Counted from the stretch's first letter, positions 1 to 6,869 are shown. The stretch is DNA of 10,426 nucleotides from UBA12276 sp041476285 (GCA_041476285.1 JBGOTD010000023.1:1-10426), one strand, 5' to 3'. The notes: generated by a model not told the origin, from the letters alone. Made by a program: numbers and translations.

Positions 1-1164
1 ATAGGACTTATTGGGACAAGCGATTTTCTTCACGGTGAGTGGCTGTCTGAATTAAAAGCCAACCTTGAACCCGTAAGTGATACCAATCTATTCCGAATAA
101 AGAGTTCTAATTCCGGAGTAAGGTTCATATTAAGCGGTGAAGTATCCACGATTTTTTCAGGCAATGACAAAAGAGTAAAGAAGATTCATCATGTCATCAC
201 CTTCCCGGATTTTGAATCGGTGAATTCATTAAAGGATGTGCTAAGCAAATACGGCAATCTTGAAACTGATGGAAGACCGCAGCTTTCCATGAGCGCAGCA
301 CAGCTTGTTGAGGAGGTATTCAAGATAAACAAAAGTGCATTTGTCTTTCCTGCCCATGCATGGACGCCATACTTTGGAGTGTTAGGGTCCATTTCTGGAT
401 TTAACTCCATTAAAGATGCTTATGAGGATCAGGAAAAACACATATTTGCGCTTGAGACGGGACTATCCAGCGATCCGTTGATGAACTGGATGGTATCCGA
501 GCTTGACAAATACACGCTGCTCTCAAACAGCGATATGCATTCCTTGCCCAAGCTTGGCAGGGAGGCAAATGTCTTTGAACTCGAGGAACGGGATTTCAAT
601 TACAACAAGATAATTGATGTAATAAAGAACAAAGATGCAGGGCACTTGAAAAGGACCATAGAGTTCTACCCTGAAGAAGGCAAGTATCATTTTGACGGAC
701 ATAGGCAATGCAAGTTTTCCGTAGACCCTACGAAAACGGATCTTGTTGTATGCAAGGTATGTGGCAAAAAGCTTACCATAGGGGTTGTGCACAGGGTGAA
801 GGATCTTGCAGACAGACCAATAGGTTTCAGACCAAAGAATGCAATACCTTACGTGAATCTAGTTCCGTTGATAGAGGCTGTTGCTTATGTGATGCACAAA
901 AACGTATTTTCACCCTCTGTTGAATCACAATATAGGAAACTTCTTGCAATAGGCAAAGAATTTGACATACTGACAAACGTTGACCTTGAGACAATAAAGG
1001 AAAATTCTTCAGAGGATATGGCAAAGGCGATAGAGAATATAAGGAATAACAACATAACAGTGATACCAGGATATGATGGAATATTTGGCGAGATAGAGTT
1101 GCTAAACCGGAAGAAAAGACCAGAAAGTGGTGAAAGCAAACAGAAAAGCCTGTTTGAGGCTTAA
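1..1164 (+). CDS. EndoQ-type endonuclease (PHP-fold, deaminated-base repair), 5'-truncated
   Basis: The frame is open from base 1 to the TAA at 1162-1164 (387 visible residues). By comparison with family length, roughly 30-40 N-terminal residues, including the first PHP His-x-His, lie outside the window. Visible hallmarks of the archaeal EndoQ family are GTSDF near residue 5, PAHAWTP (117-123), ETGLSSDP and SNSDMH (175-180) followed by KLGREANVF. A zinc-binding segment has Cys237 and the pair Cys251/Cys254 just before LTIGVVHRV and LADRP, and PGYDGIFGEI lies near the end. Characterised EndoQ enzymes nick DNA 5' of deaminated bases (uracil, hypoxanthine, xanthine) and abasic sites, in base repair linked to PCNA. 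The tail is short and basic and ends KQKSLFEA, which resembles a PCNA-interaction peptide. The ATG-like start at 220 is an internal GTG codon, not the real start. The family call is strong; the substrate is taken from family knowledge. Confidence 0.9.
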   Translation: MGLIGTSDFLHGEWLSELKANLEPVSDTNLFRIKSSNSGVRFILSGEVSTIFSGNDKRVKKIHHVITFPDFESVNSLKDVLSKYGNLETDGRPQLSMSAAQLVEEVFKINKSAFVFPAHAWTPYFGVLGSISGFNSIKDAYEDQEKHIFALETGLSSDPLMNWMVSELDKYTLLSNSDMHSLPKLGREANVFELEERDFNYNKIIDVIKNKDAGHLKRTIEFYPEEGKYHFDGHRQCKFSVDPTKTDLVVCKVCGKKLTIGVVHRVKDLADRPIGFRPKNAIPYVNLVPLIEAVAYVMHKNVFSPSVESQYRKLLAIGKEFDILTNVDLETIKENSSEDMAKAIENIRNNNITVIPGYDGIFGEIELLNRKKRPESGESKQKSLFEA

Positions 1165-1276
1165 ATCTCGGCATACTGAAAGACGACGGTGGCATCAGTA
1201 GAATGATAAAATAGATTTACTGCGATTCAACATAGCAAGGATTATATACTTATTCCATCATAATACAATAGAACAA

Positions 1277-1284
1277 TTTATATT
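1277..1284 (+). promoter_or_regulatory. TATA box for the uL30 operon
   Basis: TTTATATT sits 34 nt before the uL30 ATG. Archaeal initiation is usually about 25 nt downstream of the TATA centre, which predicts a start near 1306 and a leader of about 13 nt. AAGGT at 1305-1309, 9 nt before the ATG, could act as a weak Shine-Dalgarno if the transcript starts slightly earlier. A second AT-rich candidate, TTATATACTTA, lies at 1242-1252. The rest of the 154-nt gap (1165-1318) shows no gene or clear hairpin. Confidence 0.55.
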
Positions 1285-1318
1285 CCTTAATGTAAAGAAA
1301 GTTTAAGGTCGAATTTTT

Positions 1319-1750
1319 ATGAAGAAAAATTCTTTAGGTAACAAATTAGTTGCAGTAGTCAGAATACGGGGACGGGTAAACGTGCGCTCAGACATAACTG
1401 AGACGCTCAACAGGCTCAACCTCAAGAGGGTCAGCAACTGCACGCTCATAAAGGTCAATGACTCATACAACGGCATGCTCAACAAGTGCAGCAACTATGT
1501 TGCTTATGGAGAGATAGACGAGCCGACGCTGAACAAGCTGCTCGAGAAGCGCTCAAAGGGGCTCAGTGCAAAGGACGCCAAGGAGATCTTGGAAGGCAAG
1601 TTTGACGCTGAGAAGCTAAAGGAGGAACTCCCATTCAGACTTCACCCGCCAAGGCACGGCTACAAGAGCACGAAGCTCAACGTAAAGCAGGGAGGCTCAT
1701 TGGGATATTTAGGTAATGACATAAACAAATTGATAGTAAGGATGGTCTAG
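1319..1750 (+). CDS. rpl30p: Large ribosomal subunit protein uL30
   Basis: A 143-residue protein matching archaeal/eukaryotic-type uL30, which is much longer than the roughly 60-residue bacterial form. The N-terminal core reads VAVVRIRGRVNVRSDI and is followed by TLNRLNLKRVSNC. The central YNGMLNKCSNYVAYGEID is the diagnostic archaeal block. A helical extension and a basic C-terminal part (FRLHPPRHGYKSTK) follow. It is a structural protein of the 50S subunit. The ATG at 1319 is the first start after the upstream TATA element. The TAG at 1748-1750 is followed immediately by the uL15 ATG, so the two are very probably co-translated. In most archaea uL30 lies inside the long spc cluster after uS5. 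Here it is the first gene after a promoter, with an EndoQ gene upstream. Confidence 0.96.
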   Translation: MKKNSLGNKLVAVVRIRGRVNVRSDITETLNRLNLKRVSNCTLIKVNDSYNGMLNKCSNYVAYGEIDEPTLNKLLEKRSKGLSAKDAKEILEGKFDAEKLKEELPFRLHPPRHGYKSTKLNVKQGGSLGYLGNDINKLIVRMV

Positions 1751-2149
1751 ATGGTAGTCAGAAAGGAGAAAACGAACAGGAAATACCTTGGAACCAGAAG
1801 ATGGGGAGTAGGCAACATAAAGAATGCGCGAGGCAAGGGGGACAGGGGAGGAGTAGGCAACGCCGGCTCAAGGAAGCACAAGTTCACATACATGACTGCA
1901 AAGACCCCAGAACTTATAAGGACTGTCGGTTTCAAGCCTTGGAAGAGGAAGAGGCTCAAGGAGATAACACTAAGGAGCATAGATTTGATGATAGCAGATT
2001 CAAAGGAGAAGTCTGTGCTTGAATTCAGGGATTACAAGGTATTGAGCAATGGCTCATTGAGTAAGCCTGTCACAATAAAGGCGAGCGGCTTTTCCGCCAC
2101 AGCAATGGAAAAGATAAAGAGCGCCGGTGGAGAGGCAGTTAAGATTTAA
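1751..2149 (+). CDS. rpl15p: Large ribosomal subunit protein uL15
   Basis: A 132-residue basic protein with the archaeal uL15 layout. A Lys/Arg- and Gly-rich N-terminal extension (GTRRWGVGNIKNARGKGDRG, then GVGNAGSRKHK) threads into 23S rRNA in known ribosome structures. It is followed by a globular part containing VGFKPWKRKRLKEI and the C-terminal KPVTIKASGFSATAMEKI. It is somewhat shorter than many archaeal homologues. It begins directly after the uL30 stop with no gap, so it must share its transcript. In most archaea secY follows this gene. Here a glycosyltransferase follows 16 nt after the stop, so the usual spc order is broken at this point. Confidence 0.96.
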   Translation: MVVRKEKTNRKYLGTRRWGVGNIKNARGKGDRGGVGNAGSRKHKFTYMTAKTPELIRTVGFKPWKRKRLKEITLRSIDLMIADSKEKSVLEFRDYKVLSNGSLSKPVTIKASGFSATAMEKIKSAGGEAVKI

Positions 2150-2165
2150 TTATTAAGGCCAGTAG

Positions 2166-3332
2166 ATGTCGGAATCACTTAAGATCGCTTTTTATACGGA
2201 TTCGTTCCTGCCAGCTGTTGATGGCGTTGTAATATCAATACTTAACTTCAGGAAGGAACTGGAAAAGAGGGGACATGAGGTTTATATATACGCCAGTGGC
2301 ACCAGCAAGACAAGGCAGATGGTAAAGGGAGATAAGAACATAGTAATAGTGCGAGGACTTAAATTCAAGAAATATCCGCAGTACAATCTTGCTTTGTTCC
2401 CGCTTGCATCAAAGCTAAAGACGCTCAACATAAAGGCTGACATAAATCATGCACATACCCCATTCATGATGGGCATGCATGCGCTCATACTTTCGAAACT
2501 CTACCGGACGCCTGTCGTCGGGTCGTTCCATACGCTTTTCACTGACCGATCGGTAATAAAGGAGTATGTCGTTGCGAACAAGCTTGTGACAAAGACGATA
2601 ATAAAATACTCGTGGAAGTACGCAAGGCTCTTCTATAACAGGTGCGACGGCGTCACAGCACCCAGTACCTCGATAAAAAACATGCTTGAGAACAGAGGGA
2701 TAAGAAACGTGGACGTGGTGCCTAACGGAATAGACATGAAAAGATTCAATAAGAGTGTAAGCGGCTCCGATGTGAGGAAAAAGATCCTGAAGAACAAAAA
2801 TGACAAGCTTGTCATGTATGTGGGCAGATTGAGCAAGGAAAAGCGCATCGAGACACTGATAAAAGCGGCAAACATTCTCAAGGATGAGAACATAAAATTT
2901 GCATTGGTAGGCAACGGACCCGCAATGGGGCATTACCAACACATGGTGGAGCGCATGCACCTTCAGGAGAGTGTAAAATTCATGGGTTTTGTACAGAATG
3001 GACAACTGCCCAAGTATTATGCGGCATGCGATGCATTCTGCATACCCTCCACATTCGAGACCCAGGGCGTAGTTTCACTGGAGGCAATGGCCTCAGGCAA
3101 GCCGGTTATTGGCGCAGACTATCTTGCATTGAAGGAACTGATAAAGAACGGCAAAAACGGCGAGAAGTTCAGGCCGAATGACAGCGCAGATTGCGCAAGG
3201 AAAATAAGGAAAGTAATTGACAATACGGACTCATACAAAGAAATGACAGCAACAGCAAGAAGGTATTCGATAGAAAGGACTACTGACGACCTGTTGGGTT
3301 TATATAGAAGAGTATTAAATAATGAAAGTTGA
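2166..3332 (+). CDS. GT4-family glycosyltransferase
   Basis: A 388-residue GT-B fold enzyme with two Rossmann-like halves. The N-terminal acceptor half begins KIAFYTDSFLPAVDGVV (residues 6-22), a typical GT4 N-terminus. The C-terminal nucleotide-sugar half contains VPNGID (185-190), GRLSKEKR (220-227) and FALVGNGP. The E-x7-E signature is Glu298 to Glu306 in STFETQGVVSLEAMASGKP. No signal peptide or obvious membrane segment is present, so it probably acts at the inner face of the membrane. Relatives include diacylglycerol glucosyltransferases and PimA-like enzymes, so a glycolipid or surface-glycan role is plausible, but acceptor and donor cannot be read from sequence. AAGG at 2155-2158 gives a weak ribosome binding site 7 nt before the ATG. 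It follows uL15 by 16 nt and its TGA overlaps the next gene's TTG start. Confidence 0.9.
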   Translation: MSESLKIAFYTDSFLPAVDGVVISILNFRKELEKRGHEVYIYASGTSKTRQMVKGDKNIVIVRGLKFKKYPQYNLALFPLASKLKTLNIKADINHAHTPFMMGMHALILSKLYRTPVVGSFHTLFTDRSVIKEYVVANKLVTKTIIKYSWKYARLFYNRCDGVTAPSTSIKNMLENRGIRNVDVVPNGIDMKRFNKSVSGSDVRKKILKNKNDKLVMYVGRLSKEKRIETLIKAANILKDENIKFALVGNGPAMGHYQHMVERMHLQESVKFMGFVQNGQLPKYYAACDAFCIPSTFETQGVVSLEAMASGKPVIGADYLALKELIKNGKNGEKFRPNDSADCARKIRKVIDNTDSYKEMTATARRYSIERTTDDLLGLYRRVLNNES

Positions 3333-4075
3333 TAAAAACACTAACTTTGGTTACATCTAAGGGGATAAAACTGGAAAATAAGATCCAAGAAGGCAAGGAA
3401 GAGAAATCACATGCAAAGGCGGGAAACGCAGAAACAAGGTCAAATAGCAGTAGAGAAGATGATGGCAAGCAGTCGCTCAATATCCTGATAAAGGAGTCCA
3501 ACAACCCGGAAGCAGCAAAGCTGAAGGAGAACATAGACAACCTGCGAAAGGAGAGGAGCAAGTTCATTACAAGGATAAAAGACTCAAGGCGCAGGCTCAG
3601 CTACAAAGAGGCTGAATCTGCGGCGATAGACAGATTATTGAAAATGAAGAAAGAGGAGGACAAGGACGGCTCGAAAAGGAAAAGGGTGGGATATCTCAAG
3701 CGCATGAAGGCAAAGCTTGAATTCAAGATATCCACAGAGGCCTCATCCCTGTCGCAGGAAAAGGACATAATAAGGAAAATAAATGAGATAAGCCACGAGC
3801 TGGATGATGCGTTAGCGTCTGTCAGGCTTGAAAGGAAGATGAATTTCATAAACAACGACATAAACGACTACAGGAAGAACATAATGGATGTAAACACGAA
3901 GATAGTGGAGCTTGACACAAGGCTGGATGGCTTATACGTTGCGTTGAGAAAGACGCTAGGGATAGGCAGCTGGCAGAGCAAGCAGCAGAAACATAGAAAG
4001 GCCCAGCATGCAGCGCAGGCGCCAGGGATAAACCTGGAAGACATAGCTGTAATAAAGAAGAAAGATTCGAAATAG
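3329..4075 (+). CDS. Archaeal coiled-coil protein (COG1340-like)
   Basis: A 248-residue, highly charged, Lys/Glu-rich protein without membrane segments. Residues 1 to about 55 are low-complexity and probably disordered. Residues 60-210 show heptad-like helices (AAKLKENIDNLRKERSKF; ISTEASSLSQEKDIIRKI then NEISHELDDAL). The latter block resembles the conserved part of the uncharacterised archaeal coiled-coil family COG1340. The C-terminus is a basic Gln/His/Ala linker followed by GINLEDIAVIKKK, a short motif that may be a docking end. Family members are sometimes misannotated as phosphoserine phosphatase; no phosphatase motif is visible. The start is uncertain. An in-frame TGA at 3323-3325 limits the ORF, the TTG at 3329 overlaps the preceding stop by 4 nt, and another TTG lies at 3347. 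Its position between translation and RNA-processing genes hints at a ribosome- or RNA-linked role, which is inference. Confidence 0.75.
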   Translation: MIKTLTLVTSKGIKLENKIQEGKEEKSHAKAGNAETRSNSSREDDGKQSLNILIKESNNPEAAKLKENIDNLRKERSKFITRIKDSRRRLSYKEAESAAIDRLLKMKKEEDKDGSKRKRVGYLKRMKAKLEFKISTEASSLSQEKDIIRKINEISHELDDALASVRLERKMNFINNDINDYRKNIMDVNTKIVELDTRLDGLYVALRKTLGIGSWQSKQQKHRKAQHAAQAPGINLEDIAVIKKKDSK

Positions 4076-4101
4076 AATCAAAAAAATAAATTAAAATAAA
4101 C

Positions 4102-4106
4102 AAGGT
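4102..4106 (+). promoter_or_regulatory. Shine-Dalgarno for the CPSF-like nuclease (TTG start)
   Basis: AAGGT lies 7 nt before the TTG at 4114. An in-frame TAA at 4087-4089 means no ATG could start this gene further upstream. The ATG at 4109 is in another frame. The site therefore supports TTG as the true start. Confidence 0.5.
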
Positions 4107-4113
4107 AGATGAA

Positions 4114-5424
4114 TTGAAAGTTACTTTTTTTGGAGGAGCACAGGAAGTCGGACGAAGCTGTGTAATGATAAGCACCGATAAGACAAAGATATTAATTGAC
4201 GCGGGCATAAAGCTCGGCGAAGTAGAGGAGCACCCGTTGATAAGAAACGAGGATTTGAAGGGCGTAGACGCGATATTCATATCGCACTCGCATTTGGATC
4301 ACATAGGATACCTGCCGCACATATATTCGGCAGGATACAAAGGCCACATATACACGACAAAGCCCACAATGGAGCTTACTAACGTACTTATCAGCGACTA
4401 CATGCACATATCCAACCCGCGCAACGTGACAAAGGAGGGGTTGGACAGATTGCAGAAGAGCTACAAGATATGTGAGTTCAGGGAGGATGTGAAAATCAAC
4501 GACCTGACTTTAAGGTTCATACCTTCCGGTCATATAGTTGGGAGCGCGATGATAACAGTTACAGATGGCAAAAGCACGCTTATTTACAGCGGCGACCTTA
4601 ATTTGTCAAAGACCAAGCTTCTGGAGGGTGCAGACACCAAGAACCTGGCAGCAAAGACGCTGATAATAGAAAGCACCTATGGTGCAAGAAAGGACGTCTT
4701 CCCGAAGGAGGGAAACATAGCGCAGAGAACATTGAAAAGCATAAAGGAGACGATAAGCCTTGGCGGCAAGATAATAATACCATCATTTGCCGTAGGGAGG
4801 GCACAGGAAATTCTGCTCATGCTTGACGATTATATAAACTCAGGGCTGCTGCCAAAGGTCCCGATCTATGTAGACGGAATGATAAACAAGGCAATGAGAA
4901 TCCACAGGCATAACGTGATATACTGCAGGAAGGAACTTCAGATGAGGATACTGATGAGCGATTACGATCCGTTCAAGAGCAGCAACTTCATACCGGTTGA
5001 AAGCAAAAGCCAGAGAAGCAAGATAGTGAACGAGGACGAAAGCTGTATAATAGTTACAACAAGCGGAATGCTTACTGGAGGTCCGGTAATATACTATCTG
5101 TCAAAGCTGGCAGGGAACTCGACAAACAAGGTCATACTTGTAGGATACCAGGCAGAAGGTACCCCGGGAAGAATGCTGCAGGAGGGCGCCAAGAAAATCA
5201 GGCTTGACAGATCAATGGTCAATATAGCACTTACAGTGGAATCACAGCACCTTTCGGCACACGCAGACAGGCCGCAGCTCGAGCTTATGATAAAGAAGGT
5301 CAACGGGCTGAAGAATGTCTTCATAATGCACGGGGAAAAGAGCAAGTCTGAGGAACTCCGGCAGGACATTTCCGGAAAATACAATGCCATAGTCCCTAAG
5401 AACGGGGAATCTTACGAGGTATAG
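4114..5424 (+). CDS. Archaeal CPSF-like beta-CASP ribonuclease (aCPSF2-type)
   Basis: A 436-residue metallo-beta-lactamase/beta-CASP nuclease. The metal-binding motifs are complete: HSHLDH at 58-63, His140 in SGHIVGSA and Asp161 in YSGDLN. The beta-CASP part has Glu186 in IESTYG, PSFAVGRAQE (223-232), the segment TTSGMLTGGP, and His383 in LSAHAD. The conserved MHGE at 405-408 lies near the C-terminus. There are no N-terminal KH domains, which separates it from aCPSF1 and matches the shorter aCPSF2 group, although RNase J-like activity cannot be excluded from sequence. These enzymes process or degrade RNA in the cytoplasm, acting as endonucleases and/or 5'-3' exonucleases. The TTG start is well supported because MKVTFFGGAQEVGRS begins exactly where the family does. 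It lies 38 nt after the coiled-coil gene and abuts truD with no gap. Confidence 0.92.
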   Translation: MKVTFFGGAQEVGRSCVMISTDKTKILIDAGIKLGEVEEHPLIRNEDLKGVDAIFISHSHLDHIGYLPHIYSAGYKGHIYTTKPTMELTNVLISDYMHISNPRNVTKEGLDRLQKSYKICEFREDVKINDLTLRFIPSGHIVGSAMITVTDGKSTLIYSGDLNLSKTKLLEGADTKNLAAKTLIIESTYGARKDVFPKEGNIAQRTLKSIKETISLGGKIIIPSFAVGRAQEILLMLDDYINSGLLPKVPIYVDGMINKAMRIHRHNVIYCRKELQMRILMSDYDPFKSSNFIPVESKSQRSKIVNEDESCIIVTTSGMLTGGPVIYYLSKLAGNSTNKVILVGYQAEGTPGRMLQEGAKKIRLDRSMVNIALTVESQHLSAHADRPQLELMIKKVNGLKNVFIMHGEKSKSEELRQDISGKYNAIVPKNGESYEV

Positions 5425-6669
5425 TTGTGGATGTTGAGGCTGGCCAAGAGCAGGAGAGCTAAAGGAGTAATAAAAGCCAGCGCAGAGGATTTCAAAGTAG
5501 AGGAAATCACATCAAAAGGATTCGTATTGGAAACGGGGAAGGCTTATTCTCCAGAAATGCTCGGACTTAAGAGTGAAGAGGGCAAATTTTCTATTTTTGT
5601 AATGCAGAAGAAGGACTGGAACACATCCCAGGCATTGAAGGCGATTGCAAGGAAGTTCAGGAGAGGGGTAAAGTCTACCAGTTTTGCCGGTACAAAGGAC
5701 CGAACATCGATATCTACTCAGCTGTGCAGCATTTTCGGCGTTGGGGCAGAACAACTTTCCAGAATGCACATAAAGGACATAACAATAAACGGCGCATGGT
5801 CCGGAAACAACAAGATAGAGATGGGAGACCTCTTGGGAAACAGGTTTTGCATAAGCGTAAGAGAACTTTCGGATTATGATGGATTAGATTCAATAATTTC
5901 AGAACTTGATGGAGTCTTTCCGAATTACTTCGGTGAGCAGCGTTTTGGAAACAGGAATACAAATCTTGCAGTAGGCACTGACATGCTTAAAGGCGACTTC
6001 AGGAGCGCGGCTTTGAGATTCCTCACAGAAGCCCAAAATGAGACGAATGTAGATGCAAGAGCGGCAAGAGAAAGGCTTGCCAAGGAGATGGATTTCAAGG
6101 AGGCGTTAAAATATTTCCCAGAATACCTCAAATATGAGAGGTCTGTGATAGAGTATCTTGCACAATTCCCTGACAATTATGCAAATGCCATCAGGAAGCT
6201 TCCGCGTTCCATATCATTGATGTTCGTACATTCCGTGGAGGCACACATATTCAACAGGGTGCTTGAAGAGAGAATAACCAACGGGGGGATAAAACCAACA
6301 CCTGATGATTTTGTCTGTCCTGAGAATTTTTTTGGGTTTCCTGATATATCAAATGTGGCAAAGTTCGGCGCCGATAACAGCAAAGGGAAGTTTATAGTGG
6401 GCAACATGGTCGGTTACAGCACGACTTCGGTTACTGATACTGAAAAGGAGATACTTGAAGAGCTTGGGCTAGATCCTGAGTCGTTTAAAGTAAAGGGGTT
6501 AAACGAGCTTAATTCAAAGGGCACTTACAGGGTGCTCTTCGCACCGTTTAAGGAGATCTCACATAGCTATAATGAGAAGCAGGAAACGCTTGAGCTAAAG
6601 TTTTCTTTGCCTGCGGGTTCATATGCGACAGTTCTTACAGGAGAATTTATAGAGGAAATAAAAAAATAA
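5425..6669 (+). CDS. truD: tRNA pseudouridine synthase TruD
   Basis: A 414-residue TruD-family enzyme that isomerises a uridine to pseudouridine in tRNA (U13 in characterised members; archaeal and eukaryotic relatives of the Pus7 type may have other targets). The N-terminus has EDFKVEEI. The catalytic motif FAGTKDRTSISTQ carries the nucleophile Asp92. NYFGEQRFGNRNTN (167-180) is the second signature. A central insertion typical of the TRUD domain follows, and the C-terminus contains GSYATVLTGEF. The ORF begins with TTG at 5425, directly after the preceding TAG. GAGGT at 5416-5420 is 4 nt from that TTG and 10 nt from an in-frame ATG at 5431, so the protein may start two residues later. It is the last gene of the presumed operon and ends 10 nt from the 3' end of a convergent tRNA gene. 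Its final AAA AAA TAA also supplies the T-run downstream of that tRNA. Confidence 0.95.
   Translation: MWMLRLAKSRRAKGVIKASAEDFKVEEITSKGFVLETGKAYSPEMLGLKSEEGKFSIFVMQKKDWNTSQALKAIARKFRRGVKSTSFAGTKDRTSISTQLCSIFGVGAEQLSRMHIKDITINGAWSGNNKIEMGDLLGNRFCISVRELSDYDGLDSIISELDGVFPNYFGEQRFGNRNTNLAVGTDMLKGDFRSAALRFLTEAQNETNVDARAARERLAKEMDFKEALKYFPEYLKYERSVIEYLAQFPDNYANAIRKLPRSISLMFVHSVEAHIFNRVLEERITNGGIKPTPDDFVCPENFFGFPDISNVAKFGADNSKGKFIVGNMVGYSTTSVTDTEKEILEELGLDPESFKVKGLNELNSKGTYRVLFAPFKEISHSYNEKQETLELKFSLPAGSYATVLTGEFIEEIKK
6660..6666 (-). terminator. Oligo-T terminator of tRNA-Ser
   Basis: Seven consecutive T residues on the minus strand, flanked by further T-rich sequence, begin 14 nt past the tRNA 3' end. 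Archaeal RNA polymerase terminates at such U-runs. The run lies inside the last codons and stop region of truD on the other strand. Confidence 0.5.
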
Positions 6670-6679
6670 ATATAAGATG

Positions 6680-6776
6680 CGCCGGGATTGGGATTCGAAC
6701 CCAAACTTCCTTTCGGAAACCAGATCTCGAGTTTCGCCTGATTAACTGGCGCGTTACCGGATTCCGCCATCCCGGC
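6680..6776 (-). tRNA. tRNA-Ser(CGA) with a 13-nt intron
   Basis: Read on the minus strand, the acceptor arm GCCGGGA (6776-6770) pairs perfectly with TCCCGGC (6687-6681). The discriminator is G73, as expected for serine, and no CCA is encoded. The D-arm has a 3-bp stem GCG/CGC with a GG-containing loop. The T-arm is TTGGG/CCCAA around TTCGAAT. A long variable region of 15 nt, with TTCC and GGAA around a GAAA loop, marks a class II tRNA. Between the D-arm and variable arm there are 13 nt too many. Removing 6733-6745 gives a perfect anticodon stem CCAGA/TCTGG and loop CTCGAGA, with anticodon CGA at 6729-6727 reading UCG. The mature length would be 84 nt. Leucine is disfavoured by G73 and by the poor anticodon loop that a TAA reading would need. 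Confidence 0.9.
6733..6745 (-). other. Predicted tRNA intron at position 30/31
   Basis: Thirteen bases interrupt the 5' strand of the anticodon stem between nucleotides 30 and 31, rather than the canonical 37/38 site. Exon CGCC (6751-6748) pairs with intron GGCG (6738-6735), giving the 4-bp central helix of a bulge-helix-bulge motif. The bulges AG^T and AA^A carry the expected cut points (6746/6745 and 6733/6732). There is no terminal intron helix, and the outer helix is weak (only G24 with C32), so the motif is a relaxed form. Cleavage would need a tRNA splicing endonuclease with broad specificity. Confidence 0.78.
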
Positions 6777-6805
6777 ATGTCATCATTCCCTTAACAAAGC
6801 AATAC

Positions 6806-6814
6806 TTATTTAAA
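6806..6814 (-). promoter_or_regulatory. TATA box of tRNA-Ser
   Basis: TTTAAATAA on the minus strand is centred about 34 nt upstream of the mature tRNA 5' end at 6776. That predicts initiation near 6785 and a short 5' leader to be removed by RNase P. Confidence 0.55.
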
Positions 6815-6840
6815 GATGCAATTTAATAAGCATATTTAAC

Positions 6841-6849
6841 TATAAATAA
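6841..6849 (+). promoter_or_regulatory. TATA box of the GT2 gene, probable leaderless transcript
   Basis: TATAAATAA is centred about 25 nt before the ATG at 6870, so transcription is expected to start at or within a few bases of the start codon. No Shine-Dalgarno sequence is visible before that ATG, which fits leaderless translation. Confidence 0.6.
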
Positions 6850-6869
6850 TTAGAATACGACTGGTCTTT

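Noticed and set aside
1165..1318. Possible C/D-box sRNA (ATGATAA near 1203, CTGA near 1175)
   Set aside because: The D-like box lies before the C-like box, with no second box set or terminal stem, so the order is wrong for a C/D guide RNA.
2415..3005. A 196-codon open frame on the minus strand
   Set aside because: It lies wholly within the GT4 gene, is rich in Cys/His/Tyr with no recognisable domain, and has no promoter or ribosome binding site; it is a shadow of the coding strand.
3322..3360. ATG-started mini-ORF of 12 codons at the GT4/coiled-coil junction
   Set aside because: It is very short, has no ribosome binding site, and is in a different frame from the coiled-coil gene; probably chance.
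6680..6776. Reading the RNA as tRNA-Leu(UAA) without intron, using the CGCC/GGCG stem as the anticodon stem
   Set aside because: It would leave a 9-nt anticodon loop, U at position 37, an implausibly long variable region and G73 instead of the A73 expected for leucine. The spliced tRNA-Ser(CGA) model pairs perfectly.
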